Both the position numbers and the translations under genes were made by a program. Of a stretch of DNA of 64,000 nucleotides, positions 23,006 to 35,000 are shown in pieces. Location of the stretch: assembly GCF_022539505.1 (NCBI RefSeq), contig NC_061508.1, positions 68,705,754 to 68,769,753 of the forward strand. Reading direction: 5' to 3'. The stretch is from Lolium rigidum. Lineage: Eukaryota > Streptophyta > Magnoliopsida > Poales > Poaceae. The notes beneath the pieces were generated by a model that saw nothing but the letters and a program-made list of their open reading frames with translations, was not told the origin of the DNA and searched no databases. Every line of letters begins with the position of its first letter. Within the stretch, counting starts at the first letter, position 1.

Positions 23006-24151
23006 CGCGAAACCCCGGTGCCAGAGAGCCACGATACGGAAAACCTTCCGGAGACGCCGCCGCCGCCAATCCCATCTCGGGGGATTACGGAGATCTCCTC
23101 CGGCACCCTGCCGGAGAGGGGATTCATCTCCCGGAGGACTCTTCACCGCCATGGTCGCCTCCGGAGTGATGAGTGAGTAGTTCACCCTGGACTATGGGTC
23201 CATAGCAGTAGCTAGATGGTTGTCTTCTCCTCATTGTGCTTCATTGTTGGATCTTGTGAGCTGCCTAACATGATCAAGATCATCTATACGTAATACTATA
23301 TGTTGTGTTTGTCGGGATCCGATGGATAGAGAATACTATGTTATGTTAATTATCAAGTTATTACCTATGTGTTGTTTATGATCTTGCATGCTCTCCGTTA
23401 TTAGTAGAGGCTACGGCCAAGTTTTTGCTCTTAACTCCAAGAGGGAGTATTTATGCTCGATAGTTGGGTTCATGCCTCCATTGAATGCGGGACAGTGACG
23501 AGAAAGTTCTAAGGTTGTGGATGTCTTTGTTGCCACTAGGGATAAAACATTGATGCTATGTCCAAGGATGTAGTTATTGATTACATTACGCACCATACTT
23601 AATGCAATTGTCTGTTGTTTTGCAACTTAATACTTGGAAGGGGTTCGGATGATAACACTGAAGGTGGACTTTTTAGGCATAGATGCATGCTGGATGGCGG
23701 TCTATGTACTTTGTCGTAATGCCCAATTAAATCTCACTATATTTATCATGACATGTATGTGCATTGTTATGCCCTCTCTATTTGTCAATTGCCAGACTGT
23801 AATTTGTTCACCCAACATGCTTTTATCTTATGGGAGAGACACCTCTAGTGAACTTGTGGACCCCGGTCCATTCTTTTATACTGAAATACAAATCTGCTTT
23901 GCAATACTTGTTCTTTCTGTTTTCTCTGCAAACAATCATCTTCCACACAATACGGTTAATCCTTTGTTACGGCAAGCCGGTGAGATTGACAACCTCACTT
24001 GTTTCGTTGGGGCAAAGTACTTTGGTTGTGTTGTGCGGGTTCCACGTTGGCGCCGGAATCTACGGTGTTGCGCCGCACTACATCCCGCCGCCATCAACCT
24101 TCAACGTGCTTCTTGGCTCCTCGCTGGTTCGATTAAACCTTGGTTTCTTTC
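23006..24151 (+). mobile_element. Athila-like LTR fragment inside or next to the LARD 3' LTR (copy 1 only)
   Basis: Matches the Athila-like LTR from its CGCGAAACCC region to the GGTTTCTTTCT block, lacking about 100 bp at the 3' end. It is more diverged than the 5' and 3' LTRs of the main element, so it comes from another insertion. Copy 2 has no equivalent at this place. The left side is lost in the gap. Confidence 0.7.
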
Positions 24152-24205
24152 TACCCCTTAGCGGACGATTTTGAGACGTTGTCTATCAGAACTTTTCTTG
24201 TAGTG
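24152..24205. mobile_element. CACTA element end (fragment)
   Basis: Ends TTTTCTTGTAGTG at 24205, the reverse of CACTACAAGAAAA. It carries a GAGACG motif like the subterminal repeats of the CACTA at 9136. LARD LTR sequence follows directly (GGAGTCAAC), and GGA may be the 3-bp TSD. The rest of the element is presumably in the gap. Confidence 0.6.
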
Positions 24206-24625
24206 GGAGTCAACAACTACTTCAAGAGACAGGACCATGTCAGGAGAGTCAGATACCACATTCAACAAGTAGAAAATCTAGATTAGCAATAGAAAGGAAC
24301 TAGCTTCCTAAACCTAGCTCCTATTTAGCTAGAATCTATTCTTAGCCTCTATACCTAGTTAAATACTCTACAAACGAGTTCGTGATAGGATTAGACTACG
24401 AGTCGTTCTTCCGGAATTTAATTGCAGTTTTACCTCATTGTAAAGTAGGTGGTCATGGCTGATCTTCACGTAACGTAGTCGGAGTTGTAATTCTATAGAC
24501 ATGCCTTGGACCCGCATATGTTTCGTTGTACCACTCGAGCGATATAATACTAGTGGAACGGTGTTTCATTGGTGTTATATCAGACTTGCATACTACACCA
24601 TGCAGTGGTATGTCGGGTCACCACA
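24206..24625 (+). mobile_element. LARD 3' LTR tail (copy 1)
   Basis: Last 420 bp of the LARD LTR, matching 54885-55305, ending GGGTCACCACA. The following GTGGTT is an altered GGGTT TSD. The Athila-like LTR tail resumes at 24632. Confidence 0.8.
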
Positions 24626-24631
24626 GTGGTT

Positions 24632-24661
24632 CCCAACGAACGTGTGAGTTACACGCCATCA
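24632..24661 (+). mobile_element. Last 30 bp of the Athila-like 5' LTR (copy 1)
   Basis: CCCAACGAACGTGTGAG to CGCCATCA, identical to the LTR end at 55311-55340 and nearly to 61861-61890. It completes the LTR that started at 14551. Confidence 0.8.
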
Positions 24662-24672
24662 AGCTCTTTTTC

Positions 24673-24690
24673 CGGCGCCGTTGTCGGGAG
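24673..24690 (+). other. Primer-binding site, tRNA-Asp type (copy 1, altered)
   Basis: CGGCGCCGTTGTCGGGAG lies 11 bp after the LTR end. The copy at 55352 has the canonical TGGCGCCGTTGCCGGGGA. The differences are CTGG to CCGG and GCCGGGG to GTCGGG. Confidence 0.75.
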
Positions 24691-24914
24691 ATCAAGACAC
24701 GCTGCAAGGGGAGTCTCCACTTCCCAATCTCTTTACTTTGTTTTTGTCTTGCTTTATTTTATTTACTACTTTGTTTGCTGCACCTAAACAAAACACAAAA
24801 AAATTAGTTGCTAGTTTTACTTTATTTACTGTCTTGCTCTCTATATCAAAAACACAAAAAAATTAGTTACTTGCATTTACTTTATCTTGTTTGCTTTATT
24901 TATCTGTTGCTAAA

Positions 24915-27031
24915 ATGAATACCCCTGAAAATACTAATTTGTGTGACTTCACAAACACAAATAATAATGATTTCCTATGCACACCTATTGCTCCACCTGC
25001 TACTACAAGCAGAATTCTTTGAAATTAAACCTCGCTTTACCGAACCTTGTTATGAGAGAGCAATTTTCTGGTGTTAGTTCCGATGATGTCTGCTGCCCAT
25101 CTCAATAATTTTGTTGAACTTTGTGAAATGCAAAAATATAAGGATGTAGATGGTGATATTATTAAATTGAAATTGTTTCCTTTCTCATTAAGAGGAAGAG
25201 CTAAAGATTGGTTGCTATCTTTGCCTAAGAATAGTATTGATTCATGGACTAAATGTAAGGATGCTTTTATTGGTAGATATTATCCTCCCGCTAAAATTAT
25301 ATCTTTGAGAAGTAGCATAATGAATTTTAAGCAATTAGATACTGAACATGTTGCTCAAGCATGGGAGAGAATGAAATCTTTGGTAAAGAATTGCCCAACC
25401 CATGGACTGACTACTTGGATGATCATCCAACCCTTCTATGCAGGACTAAATTTTTCTTCGTGGAATTTATTGGATTCAGCTGCTGGAGGTACCTTTATGT
25501 CCATCACTTTGGGGGCGGCTGCAAATCTTCTTGATGATATGATGATAAATTACTCTGAATGGCACACGGAAAGAGCTCCACAAGGTAAGAAGGTAAATTC
25601 TGTTGAAGAAACCTCTTCCTTGAGTGATAAGATTGATGTGATTATGTCTATGCTTGTGAATGGTAGATCTAATGTTGATCCAAATAATGTTCCTCTAGCT
25701 TCATTGGTTGCCCAAGAAGAAAATGTTGATGTGAATTTCATTAAAAATAATAATTTCAACAACAATGCTTATAGGAACAACTCTGGTAATAACTATAGGC
25801 CATATCCTTCGCTAATGGTAATGGTTATGGTAATTCTTATGGGAATTCTTACAACAATAATAGGAGTGTACCCCTGGTCTTGAAGCCATGCTTAAAGAAT
25901 TTATTAGTACACAAACTGCTTTTAACAAATCTGTTGAGGAAAAGCTTGATAAAATTGATATTATTGCTTCTAGAGTTGATAGACTTGCCTCCGATGTTGA
26001 TCTATTAAAATTGAAAGTTATGCCTAATGAGGATATTGATAATAAGATTACTACTACAGCAAATGCCATCCAAGTTAGAATTAATGAGAATATAAGATTA
26101 ATGGCTGAATTGCGTGCTAGGTGGGATAGAGAAGAAAATGAAAAACTAGCTAAAGAGAATAATGTAGCTAAAGTTTGGACTATTACCACCATTAGTAATG
26201 ATAATGATTCACATGTTGCTGCACCTCCTACTATCAATGGTAAAATAATTGGTGTTGGCAATGTTTCTACTCCTAGTGCAAAGCGAACAAAACCGCTCGA
26301 AATTGCTAAAACTCGCTGAAACTGCTTGTGATAAAACTGCTGAAATTTTTTCCAACCTTGGGAACAATGATCCCATTGCTGTAGCTCATAATGATTTAGA
26401 TTTTGATGATTGCCACATCTCTGAAGTTATAAAGTTCTTACAAAAACTTGCTAAAAGTCCTAATGCTAGTGCTATAAATTTAGCCTTTACAAAACATATT
26501 ACAAATGCTCTCATAAAAGCTAAAGAAGAGAAACTAAAACTTGAAACTTCTATTCCTAGAAAGTTAGAAGATGGTTGGGAGCCCATCATTAAAATGAAAT
26601 TCAATGACTTTGAATGTAATGCTTTATGTGATCTTGGTGCAAGTATTTCTGTTATGCCTAAAAAGATTTATGATATGCTTGACTTGCCACCATTGAAGAA
26701 TTGTTATTTGGATGTTAATCTTGCCGATAATGTTAAAAAGAAACCTTTGGGGAGGATTGATAATGTGCGCATTACGGTTAACAATAACCTTGTCCCCGTT
26801 GATTTTGTTGTCTTGGATATCGAATGCAATGCATCTTGTCCTATTGTGTTGGGAAGACCTTTTCTTCGAACCGTCTGTGCTGTTATTGATATGAGGGAAG
26901 GTAATATTAGATATCAATTTCCTCTCAAGAAAGGTATGGAACACTTCCCTAGAAAGAGAATGAAGTTACCTTTTTATTCTATTATTAGAACAAGTTATGA
27001 TGTTGATGCTTCTACTCTTGATGTTACTTGA
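24915..27031 (+). pseudogene. Retrotransposon gag-protease region, frameshifted (copy 1)
   Basis: Structural and protease part of the Athila-like gypsy element. The ATG at 24915 starts MNTPENTNLCDF; the reading then passes through frames 25071-25883, 25888-26319 and 26249-27031. The gag domain is visible in the first (LKLFPFSLRGRAKDWLLSLP, FIGRYYPPAK, ERMKSLVKNCPTHG), with an Asn-rich tail where a zinc knuckle might be expected. The second frame is coiled-coil-like (VDRLASDVDLLKLK). The third holds a retropepsin-like domain with the active-site type motif CDLGASISVMP and IVLGRPFLRT. No reverse transcriptase, RNase H or integrase follows before the 3' LTR. Frame breaks fall at CTG/CG-type sites and differ from those in the second copy, so some may be assembly errors. 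Confidence 0.85.
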
Positions 27032-29287
27032 ATTACACTTTCTGCGCCTAGCTGAAAGGCGTTAAAGAAAAGCGCTTATGGGAGACAACCCATGTTTTTA
27101 CTACAGTACTTTGTTTTATATTTGAGTCTTGGAAGTTGTTTACTACTGTATCAACCTCTCCTTATCATGTTTTTGTGCCAAGTAAAGTTTCTATGCTAAA
27201 GTTGATGTTATATTTGGGATCGCTGCGCAGAAACAGCATTGCTGTCTGTCACGAATTCAGGCATAAGTCTCTGTAGAAAATTCAAAAAAATCTGAAAAAT
27301 TACGAGCGTGATCCTCAGATATGTACGCAACTTTCATTAGTTTTGAGTTTTTCCATTTGAGCAAGTCTAGTGCCCCTTTCAGGTTCGTCTTTACGGACTG
27401 TTACGTTTTTGACAGATTCTGCCTTTTATTTCGCATTGCCGTATTTGCTATGTTGGATGAATTCCTTTGATCCATTAATGTACAGTAGCTTTGTGCAATG
27501 TCCGGAAGTGTTAAGAATGATTGTGTCACCTCTGAATATGTGAATTTTTAATTGTGCACTAACCCTCTAATGAGTTTGCTTGAAGTTTGGTGTGAAGGAA
27601 GTTTTCAAGGGTCAAGAGAGGAGTATGATATACTATGATCAAGAGGAGTGAAAGCTCTAAGCTTGGGGATGCCCCCGTGGTTCATCCCTGAATATTTTAA
27701 GAAGACTCAAGCGTCTAAGCTTGGGGATGCCCAAGGCATCCCCTTCTTCATCAATAACATCATCAGGTTCCTCCCCTGAAACTATATTTTTATTCAGTCA
27801 CATCTTATGTTCTTTGCTTGGAGCGTCGATTTGTTTTTGTTTTTGTTTTTGTTTGAATAAAATGGATCTTAGCATTCACTGTGTGGGAGAGAGACATGCT
27901 CCGCTGTTGCATATGGACAAATATGTCCTTAGGCTTTACTCATAATGTTCAAGGCGAAGGTTGAAACTTCTTCGTTAAATTGTTATATGGTTGGAATCGG
28001 GAAACGCTACATGTAGTAATTCTAAAATGTCCTGGATAATGTGATACTTGGCAATTGTTGTGCTCATGTTTAAGCTCTTGCATCATATACTTTGCACCCA
28101 TTAATGAAGAAATACATAGAGCTTGCTAAAATTTGGTTTGCATATTTGGTCTCTCTAAGGTCTAGATAATTTCTAGTATTGAGTTTTGAACAACAAGGAA
28201 GACGGTGTAGAGTCTTATAATGTTTACAATATGTCTTTTATGTGAGTTTTGCTGCACCGGTTCATCCTTGAGTTTGCTTCAAATAACCTTGCTAGCCTAA
28301 ACCTTGTATCGAGAGGGAATACTTCTCATGCATCCAAAATCCTTGAGCCAACCACTATGCCATTTGTGTCCACCATACCTACCTACTACATGGTATTTCT
28401 CCGCCATTCCAAAGTAAATTGCTTGAGTGCTACCTTTAAAATTCCATCATTCGCCTTTGCAATATATAGCTCATGGGACAAAATAGCCTTAAAAACTATT
28501 GTGGTATTGAATATGTACTTATGCACTTTATCTCTAATTAAGTTGCTTGTTGTGCGATAACCATGCTTACGGGGACGCCATCAACTACTCTTTGTTGAAT
28601 ATCATGTGAGTTGCTATGCATGTCCGTCTTGTCTGAAGTAAGAGAGATCTACCACCTTAATGGTTGGAGCATGCATATTGTTAGAGAAGAACATTGGGCC
28701 GCTAACTAAAGCCATGAACCATGGTGGAAGTTTCAGTTTTGGACATATATCCTCAATCCCATATGAGAACATTAACTGTTGCCACATGCTTATGCATTTA
28801 AGAGGAGTCCATTATCTGTTGTCCATGTTGTCCCGGTATGGATGTCTAAGTTGAGAATAATCAAAAGCGAGAAATCCAAAATGTGAGCTTTCTCCTTAGA
28901 CCTTTGTACAGGCGGCATGGAGGTACCCCTTTGTGACACTTGGTTGAAACATGTGTATTGCGATGATCCGGTAGTCCAAGCTGATTAGGACAAGGTGCGG
29001 GCACTATTAGTATACTATGCATGAGGCTTGCAACTTGTAAGATATAATTTACATAACTCATAAGCTTTATTACTACCGTTGACAAAATTGTTTCATGTTT
29101 TCAAAATAAAAGCTCTAGCACAAATATAGCAATCGATGCTTTCCTCTTTGAAGGACCTTTCTTTTACTTTTATTGTTGAGTCAGTTTACCTATGTCTCTC
29201 CACCTTAAGAAGCAAACACTTGTGTGAACTGTGCATTGATTCCTACATACTTGCATATTGCACTTGTTATATTACTTTACATTGACA
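27032..29287 (+). mobile_element. Non-coding 3' interior of the Athila-like element (copy 1, truncated)
   Basis: No pol genes where they would be expected. Matches 57715-59969. It contains the PPT-like motif AAGCTTGGGGATGC at 27659 and 27717, the latter running into a GGGGATGCC/GGCATCCCC hairpin (27723-27743). The short ORFs at 27721-27945 and 28249-28560 also occur, reversed and altered, in the minus-strand relative; no domain is seen. Ends abruptly at the duplication junction. Confidence 0.8.
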
Positions 29288-29968
29288 TACTAGCGAGGGA
29301 CGTGCCTATATGTCACAAGATAAAGATCTACAAAAGAACATGGACACAGGAAGTTTTAACGTGGAAAAATACCTCCAACGAGAAGGGAAAAAATCACGGG
29401 CGTCAACCAACAAATCACCACTATCATGGGAGAGCCTACACATCGTCAGCCCAAACCTCCCGATGACAAGTCTCGCTCTCTCATCAGTAGGTAGCTTTTG
29501 TATGAATTTGGATCACAACATAGTTAATATTTAGCTAGGTGTCATTGAATGTCACTTGCAAGTTGCAACCCATGTTACTTATGATTAGTACGAATCACGA
29601 AGCAACCTAACCATGCTTCGTATTTTTCTTAGTTGTAACCAATGTGTAAGTAGTAAATCTTTGTTGTAACTCCACGTGCAACTGGGAAAAAAATCTTAGT
29701 TACAACATTGCCAAAGACAGTTTCCAAGTTTTTGTATAAAAATCATTTTCATTTTCTAAATGTTAAAAATAGGTTTTTGGTGGATCAAACATAAACAATA
29801 TGGTGCAAAATGGCGTCACTCAATTTTTTTAAAAAAAGTAAACACTATTTGTATGCATAACACCCACATATTATGAATTTCTAAGCTTTATATCCACACT
29901 CACACATTTAAAAATTCCTTTATGTCGATTTTCATCGCCCAAAGTTTTGCTCAAAGAATGGGTGTCTC

Positions 29969-30446
29969 TGATACGTCTCAAACGTATCTATAATTTCTTA
30001 TGTTCCATGCTACTTTTATTACAATACTTGAATGTTTTATACATACTTTACAGCATTATTATACATTTTCCGGCACTAACCTATTAACAAGATGCCGAAG
30101 TGCCAGTTGCTGTTTTCTGCTGTTTTTGGTTTCAGAAATCCTAGTAAGGAAATATTCTCGGAATTGGACGAAATCAACGCCCAGGGGCCTATTTTTACAC
30201 GAAGCTTCCAGAAGACCGAAAGGGGGACGAAGTGGGGCCATGGGGCGCCGCCACACTAGGGCGCCGCGGCCAAGGGGGGGCCCGCGCGGCCCTAGTGTGT
30301 GGGCCCCCCGTGATGCCCTTTGACCTACCCTTCCGCCTACTTAAAGCCTCCGTCGCGAAACCCACTGTACCGAGAGCCACGATACGGAAAACCTTCCAGA
30401 GACACCGCCATCGCGAGTCCCATCTCGGGGGATTCAGGAGATCGCC
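29969..30446 (+). mobile_element. Solo LTR, left part (copy 2)
   Basis: Same as 14073-14550, preceded by GTCTC (29964-29968) and ending in TCGCC (30442-30446). With the right part at 61896-62998 it makes a complete LTR of about 1.58 kb. Confidence 0.85.
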
Positions 30447-31304
30447 TCGATACGTCTCCGACGTATCGATAATTTCTTATGTTCCATGCTACATTATTGA
30501 TGATATCTACATGTTTTATACACATTATATGTCGTATTTATGCATTTTCTGGAACTAACCTATTAACAAGATGCCGAAGAGCCGATTGTCTGTTTTCTGC
30601 TGTTTTTAGTTTCAGAAATCCTAGTAAGGAAATATTCTCGGAATTGGACGAAATCAACGCCTGTGGTCCTATTTTTGCACGAAGCTTCCGGAAGACCGAG
30701 GGGGAAAGGAAGTGGGGCCACGAGGCGCCGCCACACTAGGGCAGCGCGGCCCGAGGCCCCGGCCGCGCCGGCCCGGTGTGTGGGGCCCTCGTGTGGCCCC
30801 CGCGTTGCCCTTCCGCCTACTTAAAGTCTTCGTCGCGAAACCCTCCGTACCGAGAGCCACGATACGGAAAACCTTCCGGAGACGCCGCCGCCGCGAATCC
30901 CATCTCGGGGATTCAGGAGATCGCCTCCGGCACCTCGCCGGAGAGGGGAATCATCTCCCGGAGGACTCTTCATCGCCATGATTGCCTCCGGAGTGATGAG
31001 TGAGTAGTTCACCCCCGGACTATGGGTCCATAGCGAGTAGCTAGATGGTCGTCTTCTCCTTATGTGCTTCATTGTCGGATCTTGTGAGCTGCCTAACATG
31101 ATCAAGATCATCTATCTATAATACTATATGTTGTGTTTGTCGGGATCCGATGGATAGAGAATACTATGTTATGGTGATTATCAATCTATTACTTATGTGT
31201 TGTTTATGATCTTGCATGCTCTCCTTTATTAGTAGAGGCTCTGGCCAAGTTTTTGATCTTAACTCCAAGAGGGAGTATTTATGCTCGATAGTGGGTTCAT
31301 GCCT

Positions 31305-31338
<34 letters not shown>

Positions 31339-32064
31339 AGTGGGTTCATGCCTCCATTAAATCTGGGACAGTGACAGAAAGTTCTAAGGTTGTGGATGTG
31401 TTGTTGCCACTAGGGATAAAACATTGATGCTATGTCTAAGGATGTAGTTGTTGATTACATTACGCACCATACTTAATGCAATTGTCTCGTTGCTTGCAAC
31501 TTAATACTGGAAGGGGTTCGGATGATAACTCGAAGGTGGACTTTTTAGGCATAGATGCATGCTGGATAGCGGTCTATGTACTTTGTCGTAATGCCCTGAT
31601 TAAATCTCACTATATTTATCATATCATGTATATGCATTGTTGTGCCCTTTTCTATTTGTCAATTGCCCGACTGTAATTTGTTCACCCAACATGCTTTTAT
31701 CTTATGGGAGAGACACCTCTAGTGAACTGTGGACCCCGGTCCTATTTTTTACATCGCATACAATCTACTGCAATACTTTCTTTACTGTTTACTTCGCAAA
31801 CAATCATCTTCCACACAATACGGTTAATCCTTTGTTACAGCAAGCCGGTGAGATTGACAACCTCACTGTTTCGTTGGGGCAAAGTACTTTGGTTGTGTTG
31901 TGCAGGTTCCACGTTGGCGCCGGAATCCCTGGTGTTGCGCCGCATCACATTTCGCCACAATCAACCTTCAACGTGCTTCTTGGCTCCTCCTGGTTCGATT
32001 AAACCCTGGTTTCTTTCTGAGGGAAAACTTGCTGTTGTGCGCATCATACCTTCCTCTTGGGGTT
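30447..32064 (+). mobile_element. 5' LTR of the Athila-like element (copy 2), interrupted by the LARD
   Basis: Starts TCGATACGTCTCC, where other copies have TGATACG, right after the TSD TCGCC. It resumes after the LARD at 55311-55340. Total about 1648 bp, longer than the 3' LTR (1593 bp) mainly because of a TTG microsatellite at 31304-31338. The target GGGTT is at 32060-32064. Confidence 0.87.
31304..31338. repeat. (TTG)n microsatellite with a flanking 16-bp duplication
   Basis: About 12 TTG units between two copies of TAGTGGGTTCATGCCT. Copy 1 (near 15390) and the 3' LTR (near 61137) have a single TAGTGGGTTCATGCCT and no repeat, so this expansion is specific to this LTR. Confidence 0.9.
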
Positions 32065-35000
32065 TGTAATATCCCAGGTATTGGGGTTACAAAAATAGAG
32101 GAAACAGATGTGTGCATTGCATTCATGCATAGAAAATCTGGGGAATTTTCGCGCTTTAAAGTAAAACAGTCACAAGAATCGAAGTTTCACTTGACCTTGG
32201 TGGAATTGAAGTAGCTCATCAAGTCAAGCGCTATAAACCTCAATGTGACTTTGCTAAAACTTTGTTTTGGGTAGAGATAAATTGATCTAAGGGGTTATAT
32301 CAAATGGAATTAAAATCAACACAAAAACTTATTAATCAAGGATCAACTACTTGATCTTATTAAAGATCACAACATGATATTCCTTGCCATAACATATGAA
32401 CATCCATTTAATTGGAAATCAAGTAACAATAAATGGAGAAACTATTCTTCACTTATCTTCTCCATGTCTTAAACAAATCCATGATCCTACCATGAACCTC
32501 ATGGTATTCATTGTACTTCATTCTTGGAATCATGATAAGGAGATCAACCTTAGGAAGATATAATTCTTCTCTATTCCAAATTATTATGCATCAAACCTAA
32601 AGAGGTGAGAGTCCTATTTTATTTAGGGAAGCAATGACAAACCCCGAGGCAAATCTTGGATATAAATATACATATGATCACAACATTATTTTCAAGAGGA
32701 ACCCTAGAGTATCACTAGGCATTCCTTAGAGAAAGAAACCAATTATGTGAGACATATATATAATGGTGATTATCAATCCCTATGGAGCCTAACCATAGGA
32801 TAGTAATACAATTCTTCCCAAATGAGAGAGACCATGTATTCTAAACCTAGCTTTACCTATTAATGAACAAAGGACAACCTTTGAATTAAAGTATTAGGTT
32901 GTAAACCATTTCCCTTGGAGTGGTGAGATAACCTAATATCACATGGAATAATACCATATCCATGAAATGATAAGGTAAGGAGGAGATTAACTCAACCAAG
33001 ATAGCCAAGTGGAGTTTTAGCCTAGATACCTAAAGAGATCCTGTGAGTACACCATAAAACCTAGAATAACTATTCCTATGAAAGAGAGCTCAAGCTTTGG
33101 TGCTACACTCAAGTTAATTGAGGCAACACTTGAAAAATTGGAGGGAGAGAACTATCCATATATCCAGAGGATTATATCATCATACCTTGGAAGAACTCTA
33201 AGTAATATCTCAGACATTCTCCTGGGATATAAACTATATAGGCCACCATAATAGCCCATCCTAGCAAATAAAATAGAAGTGCTATACCTTAGTTCATCAA
33301 GACAATGCTAGATCATGGAAGTGAGAAACCCATTTAATGAGAGATACCTTAGGAAGCCAAACCTTGATCATTATAAAATTGAGTGATGATCATAAACCCT
33401 AAGAACTTGAGGTAATGATATCAAGAACAAGTTGATCATGTCTAACCATGATCATGTTCCTGAGGCATGTGAGGATAAGTTAAACCCTAATAGGATCAGT
33501 AGGTACTATTCACCACATGAAATCATGGGGAGGTAACTGGTAAGCAACCCTAGGCTAATAACCCAACCTTAACTTGTGAATCAATCAGGATCATAAGTAG
33601 AATCCTACCATATCTATGTTTCATAAATTAAAGAACCTAAGAAAACCTTAGAGTAAAACTCCATACTTAATATGGTGAGAAACCATCCATTAATATGACC
33701 AAAGTTAACTATAAAAAGAACTATAACAACTCTAGTTATCGTAACAATAGATTAAGGATAAAATAGAAATCTATTTGTATAATATACAACCAATTCTCAA
33801 GTCCTTGGTAATTAAAGGAAAACAGAAACAATTAAGCAAGTAACCATATTACATTGGTTAGGGGAGATGAAACCCTAGCCGAGTGCACTATAGTGTCATC
33901 CCATATCTACAAACTAGAATTATATCTCAACCTAGTTTATATACCACTTGGGTGAGCACAACTAAAACCCAATGAAGCCATATTTGAGTTTCAAACCCTA
34001 TGTCAGTAAGTACATAGTATTAGAACCCTAGCATTACACTCTCATGCTTAAATATTGAACATAAGAGACATCTAGTGCTAAACTCTATAATTAAACCCAT
34101 GTGTGGATATCAACCACTTATTCTTGTAACCAAGGTCAACCTTGAGGGAGACAATACCTACCTTAGGTCCTTTCAATGCTAATAATAGTGTTAACTTTGC
34201 AAGGGGGTTGTAATGGAAATCATAAAACCCTAATAGAATTATTGCTCACATAAAATCATATGTGAACAACCAACTTCTTAAATAGAAACCAACTCCTAAT
34301 AACTAACTCTGAACTACTTTGAGTTGAGATTATCAACTCTATTAATTCCAAATAGATTGGATTTATATAGAAAAAGAAATTAAAAATGAAAATACAAACT
34401 CATGTCTAATTGCTATTTTGAATAAATCACCAATATGCAATATAATCTAATACAAAATAATTGTTTTAAATGAAATAGTGGTGTAATAATCATTGCACCA
34501 GATCTTAATAAAATTAACATATTGAAATACCTGCAAAATAGAAAATATTTAAAATATGAATTCAAATCTGAATTCAAAATAGAAATACAAAACAGAAAAT
34601 AAATAAAAGAGAAAAGAGAGAAAAACCTCACCTGGACCTTACTCGGCCGTGGCGACCCACCGACGACCCAACTGGGGAAGCCCAGAAACAGCCCAAGCTA
34701 CAGCCCAACAGCCAACCCACCATACCGATTGGAGAAAAAAAAAGACACGCAGAAGGCTATCGTCTTCTTCCTCCTCCATGAGACCGACACGGCGACGCCG
34801 ACCATCTCCACGTCCCCGTCGCCGATAAGCTCGACCCCGGACGCCAATGACCATTCCAGAACCGAGGAGAACTCCAGTGGCATCCGCTGCTAGTCGGTGC
34901 GCCAAGATTCCCGCCCAAATACCACGCCGACATCGTCGTGCATCCCCAACCGGCCACCGCAGTCGTGCCGCCATGGTGGACCATCTCATGCCCTATAAAA

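Larger units (their letters stand above)
13384..29287 (+). repeat. Tandem segmental duplication, copy 1 (truncated, contains gap)
   Basis: Copy 1 runs from the left-flank point ATTGACATACTAG (13384) through the solo-LTR left half, the Athila-like 5' LTR, the LARD 5' LTR, the gap, and the gag-protease region. It stops inside the Athila-like internal region at ATTGACA (29281-29287). There the sequence switches back to the start of the unit. Copy 2 follows directly. Divergence is very low apart from CTG/CG-type differences and the gap region. Confidence 0.85.

Noticed and set aside
31164..31349. Minus-strand polyglutamine ORF
   Set aside because: Produced by reading the TTG microsatellite in reverse; no other coding signal.
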